64,000 nt of DNA, taken from contig NZ_JARACO010000002.1 of the NCBI RefSeq assembly GCF_028765575.1, positions 1 to 64,000 of the forward strand. Direction: 5' to 3'. This document shows positions 15,698 to 25,210 of this stretch, in pieces (the stretch's first letter is position 1; each line of letters opens with the position of its first letter). Made by a program: the position numbers and the translations under genes. The notes under the pieces were generated by a model. The model did no database searches, was not told the DNA's origin, and worked only from the letters and a program-made list of their open reading frames with translations. The DNA comes from Aliivibrio sp. S3MY1. Lineage in GTDB: Bacteria > Pseudomonadota > Gammaproteobacteria > Enterobacterales > Vibrionaceae.

Positions 15698-16381
15698 CTA
15701 ATTTAATAAATCATCTAATAAATTATCGAACTCAATAGCTTCATTGTATTGTTGTTTTATATGGGTTTGATATGCGATCAATGTGGGATCATTACTCGTT
15801 AACAAAGAGGAACTTGCATAAGCTTTTTCTAGGTCATTATTGAAAAAATGCGTCATCATGGATTCAGCTTGTGTCAGAAGGGCGCTTTGAGCAAGTAATG
15901 TTTGCATTACATTGGTTATACCATTTAGAGAAAGCTGAGGTAATTCTTTAAAAGGATTTGGAAGTTTTTCACTGCACAGGTCAAATTCTTTTGATCTGAG
16001 CTTGGTTATTAATGTTGTGAGTTCTTTTGATTGAACTTCTATAGCAAGAATTGACTGACGGCCATTTACAACGAGATCTAAAAACTCAGCTGATTCTTTT
16101 CGTTTTTCCTGAGAAATAAAGATATCTTTGATACGTTTTGTATCGGCAAAGAAACCTTGTAATAAAACAGCATTGTGGAACTTAATTAAATTATCGCTTG
16201 AAATTAGTATATGGCTTTTATTTGAATTTATAGCCATCTGTTCTCTTTTAATTTTTAGAAAATTTTTACTTCTAACAAGAGGGTATACTAGATCTTTAAA
16301 TGATTTATTCTCAGATAAGTTTATTTTAAATAACTGTAAAATGGCATCGGGTGTAGATATGTAGTATTCATTAGATTTCAC
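15698..16381 (-). CDS. 227-residue cytoplasmic protein of unknown function
   Basis: No family is recognised. The protein begins at GTG with GGAG 7 bases upstream and overlaps the end of the preceding 111-residue gene by 11 bp. It is mostly helical, lacks signal or membrane segments, and ends with an acidic leucine-rich tail (FDNLLDDLLN). A basic middle section contains LVVNGRQSILAIEVQSKELT. It is the third of six genes in an operon of unrecognised proteins. Confidence 0.75.
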   Translation of the reverse strand: MKSNEYYISTPDAILQLFKINLSENKSFKDLVYPLVRSKNFLKIKREQMAINSNKSHILISSDNLIKFHNAVLLQGFFADTKRIKDIFISQEKRKESAEFLDLVVNGRQSILAIEVQSKELTTLITKLRSKEFDLCSEKLPNPFKELPQLSLNGITNVMQTLLAQSALLTQAESMMTHFFNNDLEKAYASSSLLTSNDPTLIAYQTHIKQQYNEAIEFDNLLDDLLN

Positions 16382-16706
16382 ACGATAGCTCCAATAACTT
16401 ATTTTCAGATAAAGGTGGATTTTTTAATGACTCTCGAGCAATAAGTTTAGCTCTCTCATACCAATCAGAACGACAGCCATAAGAAGTAGATCTTTCATAC
16501 TGTTCAATTACCCCTAGGCAATACCCTGCGCGTAAACTTTCAGAAAGTGATGTAGTTTGTGCTGCGAATAGATTTGTTGAGTTTTTTGAATCATAAATAT
16601 TTATCAGTTCAACACAACTATTGATTAAGGAAAGTTTTTTAGCATTAGATGTTGTAGATAAACAGGTAAGTACAAAAGCTATAAGTAAATATTTTTTATT
16701 GAACAT
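16371..16706 (-). CDS. Secreted four-cysteine protein, possibly Rap1a/Tai immunity-like
   Basis: The 111-residue precursor has a signal peptide ending at about residue 22 (STTSNA). The mature part holds four cysteines in NSCVEL, GYCLGV, YGCRSD and LSCEI, fitting two disulfides in the periplasm. The GYC-G segment followed by spaced cysteines resembles Rap1a/Tai-type immunity proteins, which neutralise periplasmic amidase toxins; this is a low-confidence resemblance. It overlaps genes on both sides by 11 bp. A GAGG site precedes the ATG. Confidence 0.65.
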   Translation of the reverse strand: MFNKKYLLIAFVLTCLSTTSNAKKLSLINSCVELINIYDSKNSTNLFAAQTTSLSESLRAGYCLGVIEQYERSTSYGCRSDWYERAKLIARESLKNPPLSENKLLELSCEI

Positions 16707-17277
16707 TTTTAACCTCGGATTCTATTTTTATTTCTTCAGATTTTGTTGTGTTTAGTGGTTTTATTTCTGTTTTTATAATTAATGTTCTACTTGGAACTGA
16801 TATATATAAGCTTAATAGTATTGAACTTAAAGATATGATTTGTAGAAGATGTTGTTCTTGTAAACTTATAATCTCAAAATTTTCAATAGGAGAACTGTCA
16901 CTTAAAACAACGCATACTAAAGCAATAATAATAAATCTTCCATGCCATAGGAAAGGAGAAATAACTAGATTCCACCAGTGTAATGATGTTTGCTTTGAGT
17001 ATGCCCAATAACGTTTAAATAAGATTAGAAAAGAGATGAAAAATATTATTTCAATTGTTGATATATCTGCTGATCCATCTTGATACTCAACGATATTTGA
17101 AAATTGAAAGTAGAGCACCGCTATGCTAATACTTATTTGAAATGAAAAAATTAATGTTCTTAGAATGAATGCTAATATGAGACTAAATATCCAATCAGTT
17201 TGTTGTAGATATCGTCCTAATGAGAGTGTAATTTGTTTCAATGTTGAGGTGTTTTCAGTTGTGGGGTATTTTGTCAT
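16696..17277 (-). CDS. Inner-membrane protein with about four transmembrane segments
   Basis: The 193-residue protein has four hydrophobic stretches, around residues 23-45, 62-80, 92-125 and 143-165, and a charged tail. No family is recognised. It is the first gene of a six-gene minus-strand operon ending at 15065. Its end overlaps the start of the secreted four-cysteine protein by 11 bp, so the two are probably linked in function at the cell envelope. Confidence 0.7.
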   Translation of the reverse strand: MTKYPTTENTSTLKQITLSLGRYLQQTDWIFSLILAFILRTLIFSFQISISIAVLYFQFSNIVEYQDGSADISTIEIIFFISFLILFKRYWAYSKQTSLHWWNLVISPFLWHGRFIIIALVCVVLSDSSPIENFEIISLQEQHLLQIISLSSILLSLYISVPSRTLIIKTEIKPLNTTKSEEIKIESEVKNVQ

Positions 17278-17478
17278 GAAATATTACTTAATTTTTTGAT
17301 GTGGAAGTTTTCGTTATCGTAAAGCAAAAAATAATAAAAATAATGATCTAGTTCACATATTTAATTTAATAGCAGTCTTGTGAATTCTTAACTATTTTAT
17401 CAATAATTATATCTATGATGTTTAGTAACATCAGTTTTATAAGGTTTAGGTAAATAATTCAAAAATATGTATGAATGA

Positions 17479-17511
17479 GCCAGTAGGCCTTAAACTAGGT
17501 AACCTACTGGC
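17479..17511 (-). terminator. Inverted repeat after the carboxypeptidase gene
   Basis: GCCAGTAGG pairs with CCTACTGGC around a 15-base loop, 13 bp after the carboxypeptidase stop. There is no clear T run, so the terminator call is tentative. Confidence 0.45.
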
Positions 17512-17523
17512 AGTTAGTTGTAC

Positions 17524-19008
17524 TTACCTTAAATAACGTTTCTCTAAGTGCGCTTTAAAGAAACTCGCATTTAGCACATCACCCGTTGCTTGCTTCACTA
17601 AATCATCGGTTGAGAATAGTGATGCCTTACTCCAGATATTGTCTGATAACCAAGTAAAAATAGGGCTTAAATCACCGCTTAATGTCGCTTTCTCTACATC
17701 TACGGTTTGTTTCATTGCTGCCATAAACTGTGCTGCGTACATGGCGCCTAATGTGTAACTTGGGAAGTAACCAAAGCTGCCATCTGTCCAGTGAATGTCT
17801 TGCATACAACCGTTTTTGTAATTGCCCTTGGTGGTTAAACCTAGGTACTGCTGCATTTTAGCATCCCACAGTTCAGGGATATCTTTATAGCTGATGTTAC
17901 CGTTCATTAAATCACGCTCGATTTCATAACGTAAAATAACGTGAGCAGGGTATGTCGCTTCATCGGCATCGACACGGATAAAATCTGGGTTTACGCGGGT
18001 GTAGATCTTTTGTAGGTTATCGGTCTCAAAGATTTTTTGATCTGCGTTGACAAAGTTCTTTTGCACTAATGGCGAGAGCTGAGAGATAAACTCAGCACTG
18101 CGACCTAATTGCATCTCAAAAAACAGGCTTTGGGATTCATGAATTCCCATTGAACGAGCTTGTCCTACTGGCAGACCTGCAAATTCTTTTGGTAATCCTT
18201 GCTCGTAACGTGCGTGACCTGTTTCGTGCACAGTTCCCATTAATGATTGCACAAAATCGTTTTCATCATAACGCGTAGTGATACGAACATCTGTCGGTAC
18301 GCCGCCACAGAAAGGGTGCATGCTGACATCAAGACGACCGTGATTAAAATCGAAGTTTAAAAACTTCATCACATCCAAACTCAGTTGGCGTTGTTGCTCT
18401 GTTGGGTAATTGCCCTCAGGTAAATAGATTGCTTCTGTTGCTTGTTTCTCTTGAATGTTTTGAATGAGCGTTGGTAGCCATGATTTTACGTCGTTAAACA
18501 CCACATCCAGTTTTTCAGTGGTGGTTCCCGGTTCGTATAGATCAAGCATGGCATCGTAAGGGGTTAGGCCTGTGATCTCTGCGCGAATTTGTGCTTCTTC
18601 TTGAGATAGGGCAACCACTTCTGCAAAGTTTTTGCTGAAACCTTCCCAGTCGTTTTCGCTACGTTGTGAGCGCCATGCATGCTCACACTTAGAGCCTGCA
18701 AGAGATTGCGCTTCTACTAAGCTTTCAGGCAGAGCCGTGGTTTGTTGCCATTGTGATTTCATTTCACGAAGGCTTGCTTGTTCATTAGTAGATAAAGATT
18801 CTGATCCTGCTTTATCAAACCATTCTGCTAGCTGTGGGGCATTACCAAGTTGATGCAAATGAACTGACAGCTCAGCCATGGCTTCAGATCTTGCTTCATT
18901 ACCACCCGATGGCATTACGGCCGCTTGATCCCAACCACAGATAGCGGAAAGATGCTCAAAACGAGAGATTTTTAAATGGTGTTGAACGAGTTTTTGGTAA
19001 TGGCTCAT
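17524..19008 (-). CDS. M32-family metallocarboxypeptidase (carboxypeptidase Taq type)
   Basis: A zinc-dependent carboxypeptidase of about the usual family length (494 residues; the family is near 500). The active-site motif HETGHARYE lies near residue 261, and ESQSLFFE (glutamate ligand region), DVRITTRYDENDF and HVILRYEIE further match the family. It removes C-terminal residues from peptides in the cytoplasm; no signal peptide is seen. It is a single gene, apparently core. A short inverted repeat follows. Confidence 0.93.
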   Translation of the reverse strand: MSHYQKLVQHHLKISRFEHLSAICGWDQAAVMPSGGNEARSEAMAELSVHLHQLGNAPQLAEWFDKAGSESLSTNEQASLREMKSQWQQTTALPESLVEAQSLAGSKCEHAWRSQRSENDWEGFSKNFAEVVALSQEEAQIRAEITGLTPYDAMLDLYEPGTTTEKLDVVFNDVKSWLPTLIQNIQEKQATEAIYLPEGNYPTEQQRQLSLDVMKFLNFDFNHGRLDVSMHPFCGGVPTDVRITTRYDENDFVQSLMGTVHETGHARYEQGLPKEFAGLPVGQARSMGIHESQSLFFEMQLGRSAEFISQLSPLVQKNFVNADQKIFETDNLQKIYTRVNPDFIRVDADEATYPAHVILRYEIERDLMNGNISYKDIPELWDAKMQQYLGLTTKGNYKNGCMQDIHWTDGSFGYFPSYTLGAMYAAQFMAAMKQTVDVEKATLSGDLSPIFTWLSDNIWSKASLFSTDDLVKQATGDVLNASFFKAHLEKRYLR

Positions 19009-19161
19009 AGATATACCTTCATTTTAATTATTCTAACGTTTAATGATTGTAACTCTATGTTTATCACTAGGTAAAATATTTACACTAATCAATGACATTA
19101 AACAGGTAAAAAATACCCCGCATTTATCGAGGCATCAATTATCACAAACAGTGATAATGAG

Positions 19162-19293
19162 TTAACTGATTTTTACTGGCCAACCATAAGATATGTATTC
19201 TTCAGCCAATTTTTCAGCAATGTCGCGAGAAACGGTTGCTGAAATCCAGTGACCAACCCCCATTACTTGATATTCAAATTTTACGTGCTTCAT
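19162..19293 (-). CDS. 43-residue hypothetical protein
   Basis: A small ORF, MKHVKFEYQVMGVGHWISAT and on, ending GWPVKIS. It has a strong GGGGAG site about ten bases before its ATG. The mix of strand-forming and helix-forming residues suggests a small folded protein. No family is recognised. It stands alone between the carboxypeptidase and a membrane protein gene. Confidence 0.55.
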   Translation of the reverse strand: MKHVKFEYQVMGVGHWISATVSRDIAEKLAEEYISYGWPVKIS

Positions 19294-19580
19294 TACTTAT
19301 CTCTCCCCCCTGAATTAATGTGTGCATTTTATCGGTCTTCGTACCAAATAACTTTCGTATTAAGGTCAAATAGATCTCTATATGACACATTTTATATAAA
19401 TTTGATCAATCAATAACAAGCGATAAGGGGGGATTAAGTCAGTTCTCGTAAAAGTATTTTACTTATTTGGACGGTTATTTGAATTGCACTCTTATTTTGG
19501 CTTCCGTATCCTATTTTTAAGAAATAATTGATTCATTTATTAATAGAGTGCCTATGAAAGGTACTCTCAATTAAAATAAG

Positions 19581-20246
19581 ATGTGGTGTAATATGTCTTC
19601 CTCGTTAAAATTTATTAGCTTCAAATTTATAAACTTCTTCTTTTTACTTGTGCTTGTTTCATTGCCTGTTTTGGTTATTCGTTATGATGTTTTAGTACTA
19701 CAAAATGCGATATCAGAGCAGTCAGCAACAGAGTATGTCGAGCAGCTTCTATTGCTTGCGAGCATCTTATCTTTTACTTATATTGGCTGGGATAATGCGC
19801 AGTATCGTCGTGCTAACTTTTTAATTGCTGCTTTCTTTTCTTGTATGCTAATCCGTGAACTTGACGCCTTTTTTGATCACCTTGTTTATCACGGATTCTG
19901 GGCAGTACCTGCTATTACTGTTGCTCTGATTACTATTGGTTACGCATTAACAGATCGTAATAATGTGCTATTGGGTTTGGCTAAAATGATGAAGCAATCT
20001 CACTTTCCTGTGTTGTGTTTAGGATTAGCTATTTTACTCGTATTCTCACGCTTGTTTGGAATGGGAGATATGTGGCAGCAAGTGATGGGCGATGGTTATT
20101 TAAGAGTAGTGAAAAATATGGTTGAAGAGGGCACTGAGCTGCTTGGATATACTGTTATTTTTTACGCATCAATTAATTATGTGTTCTCTTATATCCGAAT
20201 TCCAAAGCGCCAGAGAGAGACCAAATTAACCATGCTTAATTGTTAA
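19581..20246 (+). CDS. Polytopic membrane protein of unknown function
   Basis: The 221-residue protein has about six hydrophobic segments, the first at residues 15-35, and a basic tail (RIPKRQRETK). Charged residues inside the membrane region include IRELDAFFDHLVYHGFW and MVEEGTELLGY, which may be functional. No family is recognised. The start at 19593 (MSSSLKF) is equally possible, since neither has a clear ribosome binding site. A LysE-type exporter follows about 80 bp downstream on the same strand. Confidence 0.7.
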   Translation: MWCNMSSSLKFISFKFINFFFLLVLVSLPVLVIRYDVLVLQNAISEQSATEYVEQLLLLASILSFTYIGWDNAQYRRANFLIAAFFSCMLIRELDAFFDHLVYHGFWAVPAITVALITIGYALTDRNNVLLGLAKMMKQSHFPVLCLGLAILLVFSRLFGMGDMWQQVMGDGYLRVVKNMVEEGTELLGYTVIFYASINYVFSYIRIPKRQRETKLTMLNC

Positions 20247-20329
20247 TATTGTATTGCTGCTTATTCTTCAATATATTGATGGAAAGAAGCGATATTTAAA
20301 GGCTCGCTAAGATTAAAAATGGATATTTT

Positions 20330-20959
20330 ATGATAATGGATTTTTGGGCGTTTTTTATTGCTATATTGCTGCTAACAATGACACCTGGTTTGGATACGGC
20401 GTTGGTTATTCGTAATACAACACGTGGTGGTTGGAAAGATGGCATAACTTGTAGTCTCGGTATTTGCTGTGGGTTGTTTGTCCATGCAACTATGTCGGCG
20501 GTTGGTTTGTCTGTAGTCTTGGTGAGTTCGGCTGAATTGTTTACCGTAGTGAAAACCATAGGTGCGATTTATCTTATCTGGCTTGGTGTACAATCCATAA
20601 GAAGTACTTTTAGTCACTCACAATCCATAGACGTGAATAGCAATAAGAACGTTGAAGCTCGGTCTTTAAAAGTATCATTTAAAGAGGGCTTTTTATCCAA
20701 TATATTAAACCCGAAAACAGCGGTTTTTTATTTGGCGTTATTGCCACAATTTATTAACCCGGAATACAATGCGTTTGCTCAATCATTATTGATGGCGGGC
20801 ATTCATTTTGTGATAGCGATGATATGGCAGGGCGGTATTGCGCTACTGGTTGAAAAAGCCAAAGAGTTAATGTCTAGCGAGAAAGTAACAAAACGTATAG
20901 AAAGAGTGACTGGAGCCGTATTGGTTTTATTAGGTGCGAACTTATTGGTTTCAAAATAA
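20330..20959 (+). CDS. LysE/RhtB-family amino-acid exporter
   Basis: The 209-residue inner-membrane protein shows the family hallmarks: LTMTPGLDTALVIRNTTRGG near residue 15, LGVQSIRS, and FLSNILNPKTAVFYLALLPQF near residue 118. Six hydrophobic segments fit the usual topology. Members export lysine, homoserine, threonine or related compounds; the substrate is not predictable here. GGA lies 6 bases before the ATG. Confidence 0.92.
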   Translation: MIMDFWAFFIAILLLTMTPGLDTALVIRNTTRGGWKDGITCSLGICCGLFVHATMSAVGLSVVLVSSAELFTVVKTIGAIYLIWLGVQSIRSTFSHSQSIDVNSNKNVEARSLKVSFKEGFLSNILNPKTAVFYLALLPQFINPEYNAFAQSLLMAGIHFVIAMIWQGGIALLVEKAKELMSSEKVTKRIERVTGAVLVLLGANLLVSK

Positions 20960-21025
20960 AACTCAGGTTAAATAAGAATGCTATACATGGATGTTGTTGA
21001 TTTCATGAATAGCATTCTTTTTTTG

Positions 21026-22711
21026 TTAACTCTCTTTTGAGCGAGCAGAATCTATCACGTTAGTGATTTCTTCAGCTATCGTATTTTCTTCGTTTGGTTT
21101 TTTATCTTTCTGAGCAAAGTGTACGTGTATATCTTGCTGCGCAAAAGGGATAGAAATGCCTTCTTTATCAAAGCGTAGTTTTACCTCGCGGGTAATATCC
21201 CAATATACATCCCAATAATCGTCGGTTTTCACCCATGGGCGAACAATAAAGTCGACGGATGAAGCGCCAAGTGTATTAACTCGAATATTCGGCTCTGGTT
21301 TTTTTAATGTGGCAGGGTGGGCATCCACTATTTCCGCAAGAATTTTCTCTGCGTGCTCGATACTGTCGTCATAGCCAATACCAAACACCATATCGACACG
21401 ACGTAACCGTTCATGAGTGACGTTTTTAATTACATCGCCCCAAATTTTACTGTTGGGTAAAATAATGATTTGGTTATCAAAGGTTTTGATCGTGGTGTTA
21501 ACAAGGCTCATGGAACTTACCTTGCCAGATACACCGCCAGCCTCAACAAAATCCCCGACATCGAATGGACGATAGATAAGTAACATCATGCCTGACGCAA
21601 AGTTGGATAAGGTGTCTTGCAGTGCAAAACCAATAATAATACCAGCAACACCAAAGCCTGTAAGAATGGGGGCGAGATCTAAACCAACTTTTGAGAACGC
21701 AATTAAAATACCAATAAAGTAAATCAGTTTACTCGACATGGAGACAAAAAAGTCCTGCATTAATTTGCTCATTCGTAAATGCGGTTGTACCACGGCTTTT
21801 AGAACAACACTGCTGACGAACCGAGCAACCATACGAGCTGCAAGTAAAATTAATACAAAGACCAGAAATTTTAATAGCTGATCAGGAGCGTGCTTTAGAA
21901 GCCAATCAGTACCTGATGAAATCCAATTACTTAAGATTGCAGCAATAACAGGAAAGTTGAGTATGTCTTCTGTTAAATTTCCGGTAGTAAAAAACAGCTG
22001 GCGTTTATAATCGGTGGTATTGATGTTTAACTGATCAGCAATAGCGATGAGTTGTCTTAGGCTATTCGTTGAGTTTGTGACTTTGCGCTGAAAAATCAGA
22101 TGTTCTAAGGTGAGAGAGGTTTTTTCTGAATCAGAAGATCGTTGAAGTTGCTCTGAAAGTAATTGCTCTCGACTGTTATCAAAGCTTAAAGAGGCTGAAA
22201 GGAATTTGATTTTTTGATCGATAAACAGCGTAAATTCAGTCAATTTGTTATCTTCAGGACTACCAAGTTGTGCGAGCCATTGATAGTTTTCGAGTTGATC
22301 GTTTAAAGCGAAGTAATAATAGTCTTTTGATTCTTTTAAGGTGTTTTGTAGTGTAAGTTTTTGCTCAATCGTCGCTTTATCTAGCTTTTCTTTTTTTTCT
22401 TTAATGCTTTTATCAAGATAGGCGATAGAACGATTGGCATAAGCGACTTGATTTTTTACTTCAGTAACCAGTAGAGGAGTGGTTGTTTCATCGTGACGTT
22501 TAATTAAATCAGCTAAAACGGCTCTTAGTTGGTTATTTTTACCAAGTTGCTGAACACGAATAACAGCAAGTTCACTTCCTTTAAATGAGGCGGCTTCTTG
22601 TTTTAGTCGAGCAACTTCATTGTTTATTTTATCTAAATCAGCCAGGTTTTGAGCTTCATTTGCAAATGTAATAGTGCTGAAAAGTAAAAAGAATCCAATA
22701 AGATAGTGCAT
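21026..22711 (-). CDS. MscS-family mechanosensitive channel with periplasmic coiled-coil region
   Basis: The 561-residue protein has a signal peptide, then about 220 helical, charge-rich residues likely in the periplasm, then membrane helices from about residue 276 and the MscS core. The pore-lining helix and following beta domain are visible in GFGVAGIIIGFALQDTLSNF, FDVGDFVEAGG and ILPNSKIWGDVIKN. It would open under membrane tension to release solutes in hypo-osmotic shock. The long N-terminal region resembles larger MscK/YbdG-like members more than MscS itself. Confidence 0.9.
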   Translation of the reverse strand: MHYLIGFFLLFSTITFANEAQNLADLDKINNEVARLKQEAASFKGSELAVIRVQQLGKNNQLRAVLADLIKRHDETTTPLLVTEVKNQVAYANRSIAYLDKSIKEKKEKLDKATIEQKLTLQNTLKESKDYYYFALNDQLENYQWLAQLGSPEDNKLTEFTLFIDQKIKFLSASLSFDNSREQLLSEQLQRSSDSEKTSLTLEHLIFQRKVTNSTNSLRQLIAIADQLNINTTDYKRQLFFTTGNLTEDILNFPVIAAILSNWISSGTDWLLKHAPDQLLKFLVFVLILLAARMVARFVSSVVLKAVVQPHLRMSKLMQDFFVSMSSKLIYFIGILIAFSKVGLDLAPILTGFGVAGIIIGFALQDTLSNFASGMMLLIYRPFDVGDFVEAGGVSGKVSSMSLVNTTIKTFDNQIIILPNSKIWGDVIKNVTHERLRRVDMVFGIGYDDSIEHAEKILAEIVDAHPATLKKPEPNIRVNTLGASSVDFIVRPWVKTDDYWDVYWDITREVKLRFDKEGISIPFAQQDIHVHFAQKDKKPNEENTIAEEITNVIDSARSKES

Positions 22712-22805
22712 AGTGCCTCTACTGATGTTGAAGTGTATTAAACCTATTGTAATGAAATATATAGGAAAGTGGCAGAAGAACTTTATTAGAGAATGTCATA
22801 AAAAT

Positions 22806-22834
22806 GAAAAAGCAGCCGTGAAAGCTGCTTTTAC
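22806..22834 (-). terminator. Terminator after the 35-residue membrane protein
   Basis: AGCAGC pairs with GCTGCT, flanked by A and T runs, so it can act in both directions between the mechanosensitive channel gene's upstream region and the small gene at 22856. Confidence 0.75.
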
Positions 22835-22855
22835 TAGAACATACTGAACAGATTG

Positions 22856-22963
22856 TTAATCAAGCTCTTTGAACTCAGTGATAAGCGCTTTACAAAAGGA
22901 AAGAAAAAACCCAATTGTCATCACTAATAAGACTGAGCCAAATATAAGAGTTAATATATCCAT
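22856..22963 (-). CDS. 35-residue single-pass membrane protein
   Basis: A tiny protein, MDILTLIFGSVLLVMTIGFF and on, with one transmembrane helix and a short charged tail ending KELD. A strong GAGGTGA site precedes the ATG and a terminator follows, so it is likely expressed. It lies between the glycine-type symporter gene and the MscS channel gene. The function is unknown; small membrane proteins of this kind often bind larger membrane partners. Confidence 0.6.
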   Translation of the reverse strand: MDILTLIFGSVLLVMTIGFFLSFCKALITEFKELD

Positions 22964-23085
22964 ATATCACCTCGCTTTGAATACAAGGTGAGTATAGCAA
23001 GTTGTGTAGCATTTATCTTGTTTATTGGTAAAATAAATGTTGCAACTTGCTTTGTTTTTCTCTGTTTTGTTACTGCTATTCAGTT

Positions 23086-24468
23086 TTATACATTGTTTAA
23101 AACGTTGGGCTCTTTGTTAAGGTGTTGTTTATTAAAGAAAAGTTGTGTTTCTTCTATAATGATGTGGCGTAAGGCAATTAAACCGATCAAATTTGGGATC
23201 GCCATCAAACCATTAACAATATCAGCAATCACCCAAATGGTATCTAGGTGCATATAAGCGCCGGAAGCAACTAAAGCAATAAAGATAATTTTATATGGGA
23301 GAACGCCTTTAGTACCAAATAAATAGGTTACACAACGCTCGCCATAATAGTTCCAACCTAAAATAGTGGTAAAGGCAAAAAACATTAATCCAATCGATAC
23401 AAGGTAAGGACCTAGTTGTTCAGAGCCCAGGCCAATCGCAAATGCTTGAGTTGTCATTAGTGCACCTGCGGAATCTCCTTGCCAAACACCAGTAACCACT
23501 AACGTTAACCCTGTCATAGTACAAATGATCACGGTATCAAAGAAGGTTCCTGTCATAGAAACAAGACCTTGTTTTACACAAGAATCCGTTTTTGCAGCAG
23601 CGGCAGCGATAGGAGCACTACCAAGGCCTGATTCGTTTGAGAACACACCACGCGCGACACCTGACTGAATAGCAAGCATGATAGATGCACCGACAAAGCC
23701 ACCCGTTGCTGCTGTACCTGTAAAGGCGGATGAAATGACTAATTGAAAGGCGGCAGGCAGTGCTTCAGCTTGGAATAATAATACCGATGCACATGATACA
23801 ACATAAATAACCGCCATCGTTGGAACGACTTTCTCTGCTACTTTCGCAATAGATTGAATGCCACCCAGCGTTACAACAGCAACAAGAACAGTAAGGATAG
23901 CGCCAGTTAACCATGCAGGCGCGTTCATTGTAAGATGAGCTGAGTCAACAATAGCGTTAATTTGTGGGAAAGTACCAATACCAAAACAGGCAACGCCTAA
24001 AGCGAATAGAGCAAACAATTTAGCGAGCCACTTATTACCCATACCGTATTCGATATAGTACATCGGGCCGCCGATCATCTGACCATTGCTGTCTGTTTTT
24101 CTGAATTTTACCGCTAATAAACACTCTGCGTATTTTGTGGCCATGCCAAATACGGCTGCAAGCCACATCCAAAATAGAGCACCAGGCCCACCCATTTTTA
24201 TTGCGGTGGCAACACCGACAATATTACCCGTACCGATAGTGGCAGATAGGGCGGTACATAATGCAGCGAAACTAGAGACATCACCTTTACCGGTACTTTG
24301 ATTTTCTTCTTTTGAGAAGACCATTTTTAGTGCAGTAGGTAAATGACGAAGTTGGAAAATACGAAGTCGGAACGTAAAGTAGATACCTGTACCCACTAAT
24401 AAGATCAATAGAGGTGGACCCCAAATGAAGTTATCGATAGTAACAAGCGTGTTGTGAAAAGTGTTCAT
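23086..24468 (-). CDS. Sodium:alanine/glycine symporter (AGCS family), probably for glycine
   Basis: The 460-residue protein has about eleven membrane segments and AGCS signatures: GTGIYFTFRL, SATIGTGNIVGVATAI near residue 74, and GVARGVFSNESGLGSAPIA near 270. It imports small neutral amino acids with Na+ or H+. The tandem glycine riboswitch in its leader (24568-24785) makes glycine the likely substrate. AAGGGG lies 6 bases before the ATG. Confidence 0.95.
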   Translation of the reverse strand: MNTFHNTLVTIDNFIWGPPLLILLVGTGIYFTFRLRIFQLRHLPTALKMVFSKEENQSTGKGDVSSFAALCTALSATIGTGNIVGVATAIKMGGPGALFWMWLAAVFGMATKYAECLLAVKFRKTDSNGQMIGGPMYYIEYGMGNKWLAKLFALFALGVACFGIGTFPQINAIVDSAHLTMNAPAWLTGAILTVLVAVVTLGGIQSIAKVAEKVVPTMAVIYVVSCASVLLFQAEALPAAFQLVISSAFTGTAATGGFVGASIMLAIQSGVARGVFSNESGLGSAPIAAAAAKTDSCVKQGLVSMTGTFFDTVIICTMTGLTLVVTGVWQGDSAGALMTTQAFAIGLGSEQLGPYLVSIGLMFFAFTTILGWNYYGERCVTYLFGTKGVLPYKIIFIALVASGAYMHLDTIWVIADIVNGLMAIPNLIGLIALRHIIIEETQLFFNKQHLNKEPNVLNNV

Positions 24469-24567
24469 GGTTTCCCCTTAATAAAACATATAGAAAGGAG
24501 AAGAGAGAGTGGTGTACTAAAACTAAAAAAATAGGCAATAGTATAGAGCCGAGATTAATCGGATCAC

Positions 24568-24785
24568 TTTCTCCTCTGTCCTTTTGCCTGAGAGTTTCAC
24601 CGTTATCATTTTTCAGATAAGGGCTTGCTCCTTCGGCGGCCGATTTAACGGCTCTCTCCAGAGATTCCTCCAACTACAGTCCTCACCTTATTCATTAAAA
24701 TGAACTAGGCACCTGAAAGATTTACTTCTTCGGTGGGCGTTGCCAAAAATGGCGTTGCCGCTCTCCTGCAGTCTTCATCGGATCA
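24568..24785 (-). promoter_or_regulatory. Tandem glycine riboswitch
   Basis: On the minus strand two glycine aptamers follow each other. The first (about 24785-24700) has CAGGAGAGCGGCAACGCC and ends near CACCGAAGAAG and TTTCAGGTGCC. The second (about 24690-24568) has TGGAGAGAGCC, GCCGCCGAAGGAGCAAGCCC and AACTCTCAGGCAAAAGGACAG. These match the conserved glycine riboswitch cores. It controls the symporter gene that starts 100 bp downstream. Similar Vibrio riboswitches control glycine transport or catabolism. Confidence 0.95.
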
Positions 24786-24971
24786 ACAAATTGTAAGCTA
24801 CGCAGTAGCTAAGTTGAGTATGTTAGACAAGTCACATTTTTTTGTCATGCATTTTATTTACAAAATAGATAAAAATTGATCGAAAACGGTTTCTTTGTTC
24901 AAAATAACAACGATAACTCAAGTATTTAGAGTGTAAAAATGTGCTAAAGTATAAGAAAAGCGAGGTGTACT

Positions 24972-25130
24972 ATGTTACGAGTTGCTGTCATTATTTTATT
25001 GTTTGCCCTTGCGGCATTATTGTTTAAATACAGAGCAAATGAAAAAATTCAAAAATCGGTGGTTTATACGTCAGTGATTGGTGTTGTTATTTATGTGGCA
25101 TACATCATGATTTCAGAACTGATCAAATAA
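24972..25130 (+). CDS. 52-residue membrane protein with two hydrophobic segments
   Basis: A small protein, MLRVAVIILLFALAALLFKY and on, with a second hydrophobic segment (VVYTSVIGVVIYVAYIMI). A GAGGTG site lies just before the ATG. The charged linker RANEKIQKS would be in the cytoplasm or periplasm. No family is recognised. A coiled-coil membrane protein gene follows 80 bp downstream on the same strand. Confidence 0.65.
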   Translation: MLRVAVIILLFALAALLFKYRANEKIQKSVVYTSVIGVVIYVAYIMISELIK

Positions 25131-25210
25131 ACTGTTTTGTTATTTATAAAATGTGTAGAGAATGCATCTATACTATCTATTGTTTATATATGAATGCTTG
25201 AGGTTAATGC

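Noticed and set aside
20296-20617. Open frames on the minus strand inside the LysE-type gene
   Set aside because: They are shadows of a well-supported exporter gene and have no ribosome binding sites or family signals.
24431-24673. An 80-codon open frame on the minus strand upstream of the symporter
   Set aside because: It lies across the tandem glycine riboswitch and the start of the symporter, and its sequence reflects conserved RNA rather than a protein.
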